Positions 1-6,296 of a stretch of 6,572 bases of DNA are shown here, piece by piece. The position numbers were made by a program, and so were the translations under genes. The notes beneath the pieces were generated by a model. The model did no database searches, was not told where the DNA came from, and saw only the letters and a list, made by a program, of their open reading frames with translations. The stretch spans positions 1-6,572 of the forward strand of contig CAILTZ010000668.1 of assembly GCA_903837255.1 (NCBI GenBank), written 5' to 3'. The DNA is from an uncultured Pirellula sp. GTDB lineage: Bacteria; Planctomycetota; Planctomycetia; Pirellulales; Pirellulaceae. Position 1 is the stretch's first letter. Each line of letters opens with the position of its first letter.

Positions 1-264
1 AAGGTCAATACTCGAGCTGGCCGAGACCACTGGCCGAGGGTCTATAGCGTCATGCTCTGTGGGGGTGGACTGCCCCAGGGTCTGGTCTATGGCAGCAGCG
101 ATCGGATCGGCGAAAGTCCTCGGGATAATCCCACAACACCCTCGGATTTGATTCGAACGCTTTTGATCCGTTTGGGTGTGGATCCCGACCAAACCCTCAC
201 GACCCCCGATGGTCGGCCGATCCCGATCAACCAACACGGAAAACCTATCGATGCGCTTTTGTAG
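1..264 (+). CDS. DUF1501 domain protein, C-terminal end (5' truncated by window)
   Basis: The reading frame is open from base 1 and ends with TAG at 262-264, giving the last 87 residues of a protein that begins outside the window. The peptide has the hallmarks of the DUF1501 C-terminus: GRDHWP near residue 7, a CGGG-containing turn, VYGSSD, then DNPTTPSDLIRTLL and a closing GRPIPIN...GKPIDALL. DUF1501 proteins are related in fold to the alkaline phosphatase/sulfatase superfamily, are usually exported through a Tat signal, and are hugely expanded in planctomycetes next to DUF1549/DUF1553 cytochrome-like proteins; their substrate is not established. The His of GRDHW is likely one of the metal ligands (inference from the superfamily). 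An ATG at 52 is internal and not a start, because the family motif lies upstream of it. The downstream WD40 gene starts inside this frame, so the two are probably co-transcribed and translationally coupled. Confidence 0.9.
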   Translation, partial: KVNTRAGRDHWPRVYSVMLCGGGLPQGLVYGSSDRIGESPRDNPTTPSDLIRTLLIRLGVDPDQTLTTPDGRPIPINQHGKPIDALL

Positions 265-1246
265 TCCGATGGCAGTATGGTTCCTCGTCGCGTTGCTTGC
301 ATCGCCCCTGGTTGGCCAAGCCCCGCCGACATCGTTACCGCCAAGAGTCACTGCCAGCCTATGGGACGCGCAGCATGATAAAGCAGTGCTTGCCACCGAA
401 GGAGCCTTGCAAATCCTATCCCTACAAGTCTCTGCGGACGGGACAACACCATCTGGATCAAAATCGGAAAAGCCCAGCGAATCCTTTGACTGCGGCAGAG
501 ATCTGCCGAGCATCCAATCCATCGAGATCCCGTTTTCACAGATCGCGGGAATGGATTTTTCGCCAGACAAGAAATACCTGCTCATCGCAGGAGGAGACCC
601 TGGCCAACGCGGCGCTGTACAATGCATCCAGTGGCCATCGACAAGCCCTGTGCGTTTGTTCGAAACGCAAGCCGACGGAGCACCGATGCCGGATGTTGTC
701 ACTGGCGTTGAGTGGTTCCCCGGTGGCATTCAATGGATCGAATCTCATTGGGCAGGATCTGCCTTGGTACGACGATCCGATGGATCGGTCTTGGTAACTT
801 TTTCTGGGCACACCGGCCCGGTGCTCAGTGCGATTCCGTGGACCGATGAGCTTGCGATTTCCGCAGGTCTCGACCAAACGATCAAGCTGTGGAGGATTGC
901 CGACGGGATGCTTGTTCGCAGTATGGACAATCATACCGCTGCGGTAACGCAACTGATTCGCTGGACGAGTCCCGAGGCAAAGGCGCTGCTGATCTCGATG
1001 GGTCAAGATCGAACGGTTCGCCTTTGGGATCCGCTCATCGGTCGTTTGATCCGTTTCGCCAGACTCCCGGATGTCCCGGTCAAGATGACCGTGTCGGACT
1101 CCGGACTGCTGTTGGTTTTGTTGGAAAATGGGTCGGTGTGCAAGCTCTCGATACCGTCGCTGCGGATCGAAGAGACGGTATCGTTAGGTGAGCCGAGAGC
1201 AACCACGCTGATCCAAACAGGACCAAGCAAGTGGTGGTTTTGGTAA
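251..1246 (+). CDS. Exported WD40-repeat beta-propeller protein
   Basis: This is a 331-residue protein starting at ATG 251. The frame stays open upstream to an ATG at 176, but the start at 251 puts a signal peptide at the N-terminus: a short Arg-containing start, hydrophobic residues about 8-20, and a probable cleavage near VGQA (residues 21-24). That start overlaps the DUF1501 stop by 14 nt, which fits coupling. WD40 character is clearest at residues 185-262, with two good repeats: SGH (185-187) to IKLW (211-214), and IKLW/NH (213-228) to VRLWD (256-260). A weaker blade lies at residues 97-130 (FSPDKKYLLIAGG), and the rest is degenerate. Such propellers are protein-interaction platforms. In planctomycetes they often accompany DUF1501 and DUF1553 proteins at the cell surface, so a periplasmic or envelope scaffold role is inferred. 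No catalytic residues are evident. The gene ends 15 bp from the end of the convergent queC, with no visible terminator between them. Confidence 0.85.
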   Translation: MRFCSPMAVWFLVALLASPLVGQAPPTSLPPRVTASLWDAQHDKAVLATEGALQILSLQVSADGTTPSGSKSEKPSESFDCGRDLPSIQSIEIPFSQIAGMDFSPDKKYLLIAGGDPGQRGAVQCIQWPSTSPVRLFETQADGAPMPDVVTGVEWFPGGIQWIESHWAGSALVRRSDGSVLVTFSGHTGPVLSAIPWTDELAISAGLDQTIKLWRIADGMLVRSMDNHTAAVTQLIRWTSPEAKALLISMGQDRTVRLWDPLIGRLIRFARLPDVPVKMTVSDSGLLLVLLENGSVCKLSIPSLRIEETVSLGEPRATTLIQTGPSKWWFW

Positions 1247-1261
1247 TCAGTGTGCCGAAGA

Positions 1262-1957
1262 TCACCAAGCTGGGTCGGTCATCGAGTTTTGCTCGAAGCC
1301 ACGGGCTCGGAGCAAGCACGAGTCGCAGTGCTTGCAGGTTTCTCCTTGAGGGCCTGGGTCGTAGCACGAGAGAGTTTTGGAGTAATCGACTCCCAGCTCA
1401 ATTCCCTTGCGGATGATCTCGGATTTGGTCCATGTGATCAGCGGAGCGTGGATGATCAAGCGATGCCCCTCGACGCCAGCCTTGGTCGCCAGGTTGGCCA
1501 TGGTTTCAAAAGCCCGAATGTACTCGGGCCGACAGTCCGGATAGCCGCTGTAGTCCAAGGCGTTGACACCGATGTAGATATCCAGTGCCCCTAGAACCTC
1601 GGCCCAAGCCAGCGCGTAGGATAGAAAGACGGTGTTGCGAGCGGGTACATAGGTAAGTGGAATGCCGGTCCCTAAATCATCGGCCGAATCGTGTTTGGGG
1701 ACCGCAAGATTTCGGTCGACCAGCGCGCTGCCTCCAAAAACACTTAGATCCAGGTTGATAATCGCATGCTGGGCGACCCCAGCATCGCGGGCGATCTGTT
1801 GGGCCCGTTCAAGTTCGATCGCATGACGCTGCCCGTAGCGGAAACTCATCGCATAGGGGACACAGCCGGCCTCTTTGCAGATTGCCAAACAGGTCGTCGA
1901 GTCCAGACCGCCACTGAGCAGAACCACCGCTTTCTTTTGACCACCATGAGCCGTCAT
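1262..1957 (-). CDS. queC: 7-cyano-7-deazaguanine (preQ0) synthase QueC
   Basis: QueC is a cytoplasmic ATP-dependent enzyme that converts 7-carboxy-7-deazaguanine plus ammonia to preQ0, the precursor of queuosine in tRNA (and of 7-deazaguanine DNA modifications in some bacteria). The 231-residue protein shows the PP-loop ATP-binding motif SGGLDS at residues 15-20, the family motif TYVPARNT in the middle, [18 protein letters not shown], and the C-terminal zinc site formed by Cys198, Cys208, Cys211 and Cys214 (CYDPG...CKHCDSC). Length is normal for the family and all key residues are present, so it should be active. A GTG codon two codons upstream (1963) is also in frame. I chose the ATG at 1957 because the GAGG Shine-Dalgarno-like sequence (1967-1964) lies 6 nt before it, but would directly abut the GTG. 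No other queuosine gene (queD, queE, folE, queF) is in the window, so it is genomically isolated here. It is divergent from the ABC operon. Confidence 0.96.
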   Translation of the reverse strand: MTAHGGQKKAVVLLSGGLDSTTCLAICKEAGCVPYAMSFRYGQRHAIELERAQQIARDAGVAQHAIINLDLSVFGGSALVDRNLAVPKHDSADDLGTGIPLTYVPARNTVFLSYALAWAEVLGALDIYIGVNALDYSGYPDCRPEYIRAFETMANLATKAGVEGHRLIIHAPLITWTKSEIIRKGIELGVDYSKTLSCYDPGPQGETCKHCDSCLLRARGFEQNSMTDPAW

Positions 1958-1963
1958 TGGCAC

Positions 1964-1968
1964 CCTCG
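1964..1968 (-). promoter_or_regulatory. Ribosome binding site that decides the queC start
   Basis: Read on the minus strand this is CGAGG, followed after 6 nt by the ATG at 1957. The alternative GTG start at 1963 would begin immediately after it, leaving no spacer, so the site favours the shorter protein. It is one of the few recognisable Shine-Dalgarno sequences in this window. Confidence 0.5.
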
Positions 1969-1980
1969 TTTATTTGGTTC

Positions 1981-2001
1981 GACTTCGTATAATCCCAAGC
2001 T
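1981..2001 (+). promoter_or_regulatory. Probable promoter of the ABC transporter operon, giving a leaderless mRNA
   Basis: A perfect -10 hexamer TATAAT lies at 1988-1993, preceded by GACTTCG. The ATG of the ATPase gene is at 2002, only 8 nt after the hexamer. A start site 6-8 nt after the -10 box would fall at about 2000-2002, so the transcript would begin at or just before the start codon. No Shine-Dalgarno sequence is present before that ATG, in agreement with leaderless translation. No good -35 hexamer is seen at 16-18 bp spacing (the sequence there is roughly CTCGTT/TCGTTT). The hexamer and its flanks resemble the promoter candidate before the DUF2891 gene at 6277-6296. Confidence 0.6.
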
Positions 2002-3000
2002 ATGTCTATTATTCAAATCGATCAACTGACCAAATCGTACCGGGTTTATCAAAAAAAAGAGGGGCTCGCCGAATCCGTCCGAGGACTTTTTCGCCGCGAG
2101 TACAAAACCGTCGAGGCGGTCCGCGGGATCTCTTTGAGGGTCGAGCCTGGCGAATTCGTCGCTTTTCTGGGCCCCAACGGTGCCGGAAAAACCACCACCT
2201 TGAAACTTCTTTCCGGAGTGATCTACCCGACGAGCGGCACGGCGAGCGTCATGGGTTTTGTACCTTGGAAACGGGACATGGAATACCGCCGACGCTTTGC
2301 GTTGGTCATGGGTCAAAAGAACCAGCTTTGGTGGGATCTACCGGCCCAGGAATCCTTCAGGCTCCATCAGCAAATCTACTCGATCGATCGCAGCACCTTC
2401 GATGCGAATCTCTCGGAGCTAACCTCGCTGTTGGATGTCCAAAAACTGCTTGGGCGCCCCGTGCGCGAATTGTCACTCGGGGAACGCATGAAGATGGAGC
2501 TTATCGCCGCCCTGCTACATTCCCCGGACGTACTTTTTCTCGACGAGCCGACCATCGGATTGGATGTGATCGCTCAACGAAATATCCAGCAATTTCTCAA
2601 GCACTACCAAGAGAAACGCCAGATCACGATCCTGCTGACCAGCCATTACATGAAGGATGTCTCGGCGCTGTGTCAGCGCGTGGTGGTCATCGCCCAAGGC
2701 ATCCTGCAGTACGATGGATCACTTAGCGGCATTGTCGATAGTTTTTCTGGCTCGAAGGTCATCCAACTGCAACTTGGGATCGATCAATCGAAGGTAGGTC
2801 TGGACCGCTTTGGCGAGCTCCTCAAGACCGATCTGCCTCGAGTCTCGATCCGAGTTCCTCGACAGAATGTGTCGCGTGTGTTGGCCGAGATCCTCAACAA
2901 CTACGTGGTCGACGACGTGGCGGTCGAAGACCCTCCGCTCGAGGACGTCATCGCGAGCCTATTCCATTCGATCTCCGAGTCGAATCCCGAGTCGAAGTGA
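2002..3000 (+). CDS. ABC transporter ATP-binding protein, ABC-2/COG4586 type
   Basis: This 332-residue cytoplasmic ATPase would energise the membrane permease encoded next to it. The nucleotide-binding domain covers roughly residues 3-235: Walker [10 protein letters not shown] at 57-65, Q-loop Gln105 in the sequence [11 protein letters not shown] signature LSLGE at 157-161, Walker B VLFLDE at 177-182, D-loop IGLD at 185-188 and switch His215 in TSHYMKDV. The N-terminal [12 protein letters not shown] followed by [13 protein letters not shown], and the PWKR and [16 protein letters not shown] stretches, are typical of the COG4586 subgroup of uncharacterised ABC-2 exporters. About 95 C-terminal residues form an accessory domain like that on other ABC-2 ATPases. 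All catalytic residues are intact. The substrate cannot be read from the sequence; members of this wider group have been linked to export of small compounds, lipids or antibiotics. The permease starts 7 nt after the stop, indicating one transcript. The start at 2002 is set by family alignment and the promoter position. Confidence 0.95.
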   Translation: MSIIQIDQLTKSYRVYQKKEGLAESVRGLFRREYKTVEAVRGISLRVEPGEFVAFLGPNGAGKTTTLKLLSGVIYPTSGTASVMGFVPWKRDMEYRRRFALVMGQKNQLWWDLPAQESFRLHQQIYSIDRSTFDANLSELTSLLDVQKLLGRPVRELSLGERMKMELIAALLHSPDVLFLDEPTIGLDVIAQRNIQQFLKHYQEKRQITILLTSHYMKDVSALCQRVVVIAQGILQYDGSLSGIVDSFSGSKVIQLQLGIDQSKVGLDRFGELLKTDLPRVSIRVPRQNVSRVLAEILNNYVVDDVAVEDPPLEDVIASLFHSISESNPESK

Positions 3001-3007
3001 GTTCCTG

Positions 3008-3865
3008 ATGCAACGATCCCCACAAAACGAGTTTCTGCATGCATGGGCCACACGCTGGATGATCGTCAAGACGGCTCTTGCTGAAAAGCTCGCCTATCGA
3101 GGTGATTTCGCCTTGGGAACACTCATGCGGTTCCTGCCGATCATCACGCAGATCTTTCTTTGGTGGGCGGTCTTTCAATCGCTTTCTCCTGAGGATCCCA
3201 ACGCCGGGAGAATTTCTGGGTATTCGTTCCATGACATGGTCGCTTACTATTTGCTAACTATGGTCGGCCGGGCATTTTCCAGCATGCCGGGGCTATCTTC
3301 GAGCATTGCCAAGACGATCCGCGATGGCGAAATCAAACGCTATTTGGTCCAGCCGATCGACCTGCTCTCCTTTTTGCTCTGGTCCCGGGTCGCCCATAAA
3401 CTGGCGTATTACGTAGTTGCCATCGGGCCGTTCGCACTGGTCTTCTTTCTGTGTCGCGATTACTTCACTGCCGGTTGGCCGGATGCGATGACCTTGGCAT
3501 GCTTTGCGGCCTCATTGGTCTTGAGCTTTGCACTTGGATTCTATCTCGAGGCATGTTTGGGGTTGATCGGATTTTGGATGCTCGAGGTTTCCTCGCTCCT
3601 CTTTGTCTACATGCTCTTGCAGTTTTTTCTCTCGGGTCACATGTTCCCGCTCGATCTGCTCCCGGCACCCTTTGATACGATCGTCAACTACTTGCCGATC
3701 AAGTACTTGGCTTATTTTCCGGCTGCGGTTTTTCTGGGCAAGATCCAGGGTGCGGCGCTGGCGATCGACATGGCGATGCTGGTGTTCTGGGTGGTCTTGT
3801 TCTATCTTCTATCGCGATGGATCTTTGCCAAGGGACTGGTGCGTTACAGCGGGTTTGGCGGCTGA
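3008..3865 (+). CDS. ABC-2 family (DUF990/PF06182-type) transporter permease
   Basis: This is a 285-residue integral inner-membrane protein, the likely transport channel partner of the upstream ATPase. Hydrophobic stretches consistent with about six membrane segments lie near residues 40-58, 76-92, 132-149, 159-181, 186-215 and 249-270. The cytoplasmic loop motif GEIKRYLVQPID (107-118), which in this family contacts the ATPase, and the late SGHMFPLDLLP (209-219) are both characteristic. The frame is open upstream to 2810 inside the ATPase gene, but only the ATG at 3008 gives a family-like N-terminus; GAG at 2999-3001 sits 6 nt before it as a weak ribosome site. COG4586 ATPases normally work with two different permeases of this kind. 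Only one is present here, so it either forms a homodimer or pairs with a subunit encoded elsewhere. The 3' end overlaps the convergent 409-aa gene by 22 bp. Confidence 0.92.
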   Translation: MQRSPQNEFLHAWATRWMIVKTALAEKLAYRGDFALGTLMRFLPIITQIFLWWAVFQSLSPEDPNAGRISGYSFHDMVAYYLLTMVGRAFSSMPGLSSSIAKTIRDGEIKRYLVQPIDLLSFLLWSRVAHKLAYYVVAIGPFALVFFLCRDYFTAGWPDAMTLACFAASLVLSFALGFYLEACLGLIGFWMLEVSSLLFVYMLLQFFLSGHMFPLDLLPAPFDTIVNYLPIKYLAYFPAAVFLGKIQGAALAIDMAMLVFWVVLFYLLSRWIFAKGLVRYSGFGG

Positions 3866-5073
3866 CGACTCCGCAGGTGCGCTTTCCAGTAGTGGGTGGT
3901 TTTTGCCACAGCAGTAATCACGTTCTTGATCTCTTTTTCCAGGCGATAATCTGGGCCAGCAGGCACATAGAGCTTGGACGATTCACGGCGAACGGAAATG
4001 TTTTCGACAAGGATCGCTCGCATCAGCCAAGCGGCCATCTGCTGGCTATCGCAGTGGATGCAGACCCAACCCAAATAAGGGCTATCGCAGGTGGCAAGGC
4101 CGCTTGCTAAGCCGATGCCACGACGAATCTCAGCAACCACGGCACGATAGGCCTCGGGAGCTTGCTCAATGCGAGATGTCTCTACTGGCTCGAGCAGTGT
4201 GCCTCGGTGGGGCGGTCCACCGGCCATGGCCAAGTCGCAAAACGAAGTCCAGATCTTGTCCCAAGGAACCAGCCCTGAATCGTCGGGCGCAATTTTGGCA
4301 CTGCCCATCGATTGGGGTGATATTTCGTCGAGTCGCTCCGTGTATTCCGATGGAAGATGCTGCTGGAGCTGCTTGTGAAGACCGCTGAGCATCGGCCAAT
4401 CGGCATCTGAGTGGTCGTTCCAGGGGAGTGGTCGCAAACGCAGGGCTCGCAGGTATCGCTGGACCATCCATGTCGCGATGTCTTGCACATCGATCCGGCT
4501 TGCAGAAAACATCTCCGTTGCCGACTCGACCACGGCATTCGGACAAATTCGATTCGCCCAGAATGCGATCAGGGCCAGCCTCTCGATCTGCTGCACGGAA
4601 TCCTTCTGCAGCTCGAGCTCGGTCTGCAAAACTGCGCGAGTCGAACCTGGAACTGTGTCCTGAGCAAGTTGCAACGCGATTGGCTGATCGGATGATGTTT
4701 TGATCGAGCGAGCTAGGTTTCCGATCCATTGGCCGACCTCTTGGGGGGTCCAAGGCTCAGCGAGAAAAATGTTGGCGGTATTTGGCAAGTTTCCAAACCA
4801 CCAAGCGGCTCGGATTTCGCAAGGGTGCAGGGATTCAAAGCCGCAGGGGATAACGACGATGCGATCGTATTTCACCGTTAAATCCATCGATGCACTAAGA
4901 GCATCCAATGGGTTCGAGTCGCTCGGGCTCAAGACCATCGCATCGCAGGCGATTCTAGAGCAAAGGGACGAGCAAGCCTGCTTGAGAAGCTCGATGTCGA
5001 TCTTGAGCGGTCCGAGGGTTGGTACCAGCAGGACAAGGTCGGCGGAGGTTGGGGGCGATGGCGATGAGCTCAT
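3844..5073 (-). CDS. Conserved-looking hypothetical protein, 409 aa, possibly two-domain
   Basis: I do not recognise this gene with confidence. It has no signal peptide and no membrane span, so it is probably cytoplasmic. The N-terminal ~120 residues (LVLLVPTLGP at 13-22, RIVVIPCGFE at 71-80, NIFLAEPWTP at 101-110) read like alternating strands and helices of a Rossmann or chelatase-like fold; a distant relation to the CbiX/sirohydrochlorin chelatase fold is possible but is only an impression. Residues 120-270 are mostly helical. The C-terminal ~140 residues look most conserved: AGGPPHRGTLLEP (284-296), EIRRGIGLA (315-323), LGWVCIHCDS (334-343), WLMRAILVENISVRRE (349-364), KLYVPAGPDYRLEKEIKNV (367-385) and HYWKAH (394-399). 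Paired Cys338/Cys341 and several His residues could bind metal. The ATG overlaps the DUF2891 stop as ATGA (4-nt overlap), with GGGGTGGG just upstream, so it is translated from the same transcript. Its 3' end overlaps the permease gene by 22 bp. Confidence 0.8.
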   Translation of the reverse strand: MSSSPSPPTSADLVLLVPTLGPLKIDIELLKQACSSLCSRIACDAMVLSPSDSNPLDALSASMDLTVKYDRIVVIPCGFESLHPCEIRAAWWFGNLPNTANIFLAEPWTPQEVGQWIGNLARSIKTSSDQPIALQLAQDTVPGSTRAVLQTELELQKDSVQQIERLALIAFWANRICPNAVVESATEMFSASRIDVQDIATWMVQRYLRALRLRPLPWNDHSDADWPMLSGLHKQLQQHLPSEYTERLDEISPQSMGSAKIAPDDSGLVPWDKIWTSFCDLAMAGGPPHRGTLLEPVETSRIEQAPEAYRAVVAEIRRGIGLASGLATCDSPYLGWVCIHCDSQQMAAWLMRAILVENISVRRESSKLYVPAGPDYRLEKEIKNVITAVAKTTHYWKAHLRSRQPPNPL

Positions 5074-6185
5074 CGTCCCACCCCGGTAATCGCGTAAACG
5101 GCAAACGTTCCGAGCCAGTGTTCACCTTCATAGTGCCCGCTAAATACATAGGCCAACCCAGCTTCGCGATGGGCTAGGGCCGACTGCGCAAAGCGTTTCT
5201 TCCAGGCTGCATTGTCAGGCAGTGCACCAGCGATTGCATCCAGGGTCCAAGCTCTTGAGAGATTCAGGCCGGCCAAATGCACCAGCTTTCCATCGGTCAC
5301 ATCCGAGACGACCACGGGGGTCAAGAGCTTCGCGTGCGAGGATGCTTGGGTGGGTACCAGAAAACGGTCGAGCCAGTTGGCGAACTCATCGGCCGTGAGG
5401 ATCCGACGCACAAAATCGGCTTCGTTGAGACAGGCGGAGAAAAAATCCTCTCCCGAGGGTTCGTACTCAGAGGCGTAGTTTCGATCGTTTAGGTAATACT
5501 CTCTGGATCGTTTCTCAATGGTTTGTGCGAGCTCCTGGTTGGAGACAGTGCGTGCATAATCGAGGATTTGTCCAAGGGCAAAGGCAGTATCGGGGTGGAC
5601 ACCGGTTCGAATCGGGGTGCTCAGGCGTGGCAGGTAGCCTAACGTCAAAGAAACGATTTCGGTTTCGAGCGGTTTGAGCGTTTCGAGCCAATATTTGGCT
5701 TGGGGATCGTCCCAAGTGTGCAGTTCTGCGACGAGTCGCAGTAGCCAAGCCCAACCGTACATCCGTTCAAATGAACGGTTTTCCTTGATCCGAAAGTAAG
5801 CGGTTTCGGCATCTATGTTTTGCTTGGTAAAACTCACAGAGAGACGCTCGCGTGAAGATTGAGCCAGGGGGTGGTTTGGGTTGGTCTTGAGCAAGCGGAC
5901 GAGCATCCAATGGCCGTGGACGCTGCTGTGCCAATCGAAGCAGCCGTAGAAGGCCGGGTGGAGTTGTTTGGGGCTCAGCACATCCGACGGGCCGACCAGG
6001 ACGTTGGAAGGTTTGTTGGGGTATTCGCGATGCAGCCCATCGATAGCCAGCTTGGCAAGTGCGGCGGCTTGGGAATCCTCGATGCTTCTTGCCGAGTCCT
6101 GTGCATTGATGGAAACGATAGCTGGTGCGGCCATGAGCACGCAAGCGACCCACGATGCGATCAAACGGATCATTTTACCAATCAT
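5070..6185 (-). CDS. Exported DUF2891 family protein
   Basis: This 371-residue protein carries the DUF2891 (PF11199) signatures: HPAFYGCFDWHSSVHGHW at residues 76-93, YGWAWLLRLVAEL at 143-155, the acidic EPSGEDFFSACLNEADF at 242-258, HLAGLNLSRAW at 303-313, and a closing HYEGEHWLGTFAVYAIT at 351-367. The biochemical function of the family is not established. Its helix-rich pattern with conserved Trp, His and acidic residues suggests an alpha/alpha-barrel, possibly carbohydrate-related (inference). A signal peptide is evident: Lys4 and Arg7, hydrophobic residues 8-24, and a likely cleavage after INA (residue 28), so the protein acts outside the cytoplasm. The ATG at 6185 is preferred over Met5 because GGAAGGAAG lies 7 nt upstream. 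The stop overlaps the start of the 409-aa gene (ATGA), so the two form an operon. The promoter candidate is about 100 bp upstream. Confidence 0.92.
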   Translation of the reverse strand: MIGKMIRLIASWVACVLMAAPAIVSINAQDSARSIEDSQAAALAKLAIDGLHREYPNKPSNVLVGPSDVLSPKQLHPAFYGCFDWHSSVHGHWMLVRLLKTNPNHPLAQSSRERLSVSFTKQNIDAETAYFRIKENRSFERMYGWAWLLRLVAELHTWDDPQAKYWLETLKPLETEIVSLTLGYLPRLSTPIRTGVHPDTAFALGQILDYARTVSNQELAQTIEKRSREYYLNDRNYASEYEPSGEDFFSACLNEADFVRRILTADEFANWLDRFLVPTQASSHAKLLTPVVVSDVTDGKLVHLAGLNLSRAWTLDAIAGALPDNAAWKKRFAQSALAHREAGLAYVFSGHYEGEHWLGTFAVYAITGVGR

Positions 6186-6192
6186 GAAAAAG

Positions 6193-6201
6193 CTTCCTTC
6201 C
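6193..6201 (-). promoter_or_regulatory. Strong ribosome binding site of the DUF2891 gene
   Basis: On the minus strand the sequence is GGAAGGAAG, followed by 7 nt and the ATG at 6185. It is the best Shine-Dalgarno match in the window and fixes the start at Met1 rather than Met5. It contrasts with the ABC ATPase gene, which has none. Confidence 0.65.
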
Positions 6202-6252
6202 TATCACAACCATTGCCACCATACCTGCCAACCCACACCAATAGAGCGGCTG

Positions 6253-6277
6253 CCCTCAGAGCTGTTGTCCTCAAGGG
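6253..6277 (-). other. Leader hairpin at the predicted 5' end of the DUF2891 mRNA
   Basis: On the minus strand CCCTTGAG (6277-6270) pairs with CTCTGAGGG (6261-6253), giving three C-G pairs, a T-A, one wobble, a single-base bulge, then three more pairs around an 8-nt loop. It lies at or within a few bases of the predicted transcription start, where a 5' stem would protect the messenger from decay. The role is inference. Confidence 0.35.
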
Positions 6278-6296
6278 CTTGGATTGTAGCGAAGTC
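6277..6296 (-). promoter_or_regulatory. Probable promoter of the DUF2891 operon
   Basis: On the minus strand this reads GACTTCGCTACAATCCAAGC, with the -10-like hexamer TACAAT at 6288-6283 (five of six consensus bases). No strong -35 is seen: the hexamer 17 bp upstream is TCGCAA (three of six). A start about 7 nt downstream would fall near 6276 and give a leader of about 90 nt. Support comes mainly from its near identity, allowing two single-base gaps, to the sequence at 1981-2000 before the ABC operon. Confidence 0.5.

Noticed and set aside
1282..1296. TCGAG/CTCGA hairpin near the 3' end of queC, as a terminator
   Set aside because: It lies within the coding region and has no T-run on either strand after the stem.
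1974..2726. 250-codon open frame overlapping the ABC ATPase in another frame
   Set aside because: It lies wholly against the ATPase, whose frame carries all ABC motifs; the alternative peptide is Arg/Pro-rich and without family features.
2810..3007. Longer N-terminus for the permease
   Set aside because: The extension is Ser/Arg-rich, lies inside the ATPase gene and lacks membrane features; the family-like sequence starts at ATG 3008.
4166..4753. 195-codon minus-strand open frame inside the 409-aa gene
   Set aside because: Its Arg/Ser-rich, low-complexity product is typical of a shadow frame. The 409-aa frame is longer, uses an ATGA-coupled start and has patterned motifs.
6175..6222. 15-codon upstream open frame overlapping the DUF2891 start on the minus strand
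   Set aside because: It begins with ATG at 6222 and ends with TAA inside the DUF2891 gene, but it has no properly spaced ribosome site and no attenuator-like content. Chance is enough.
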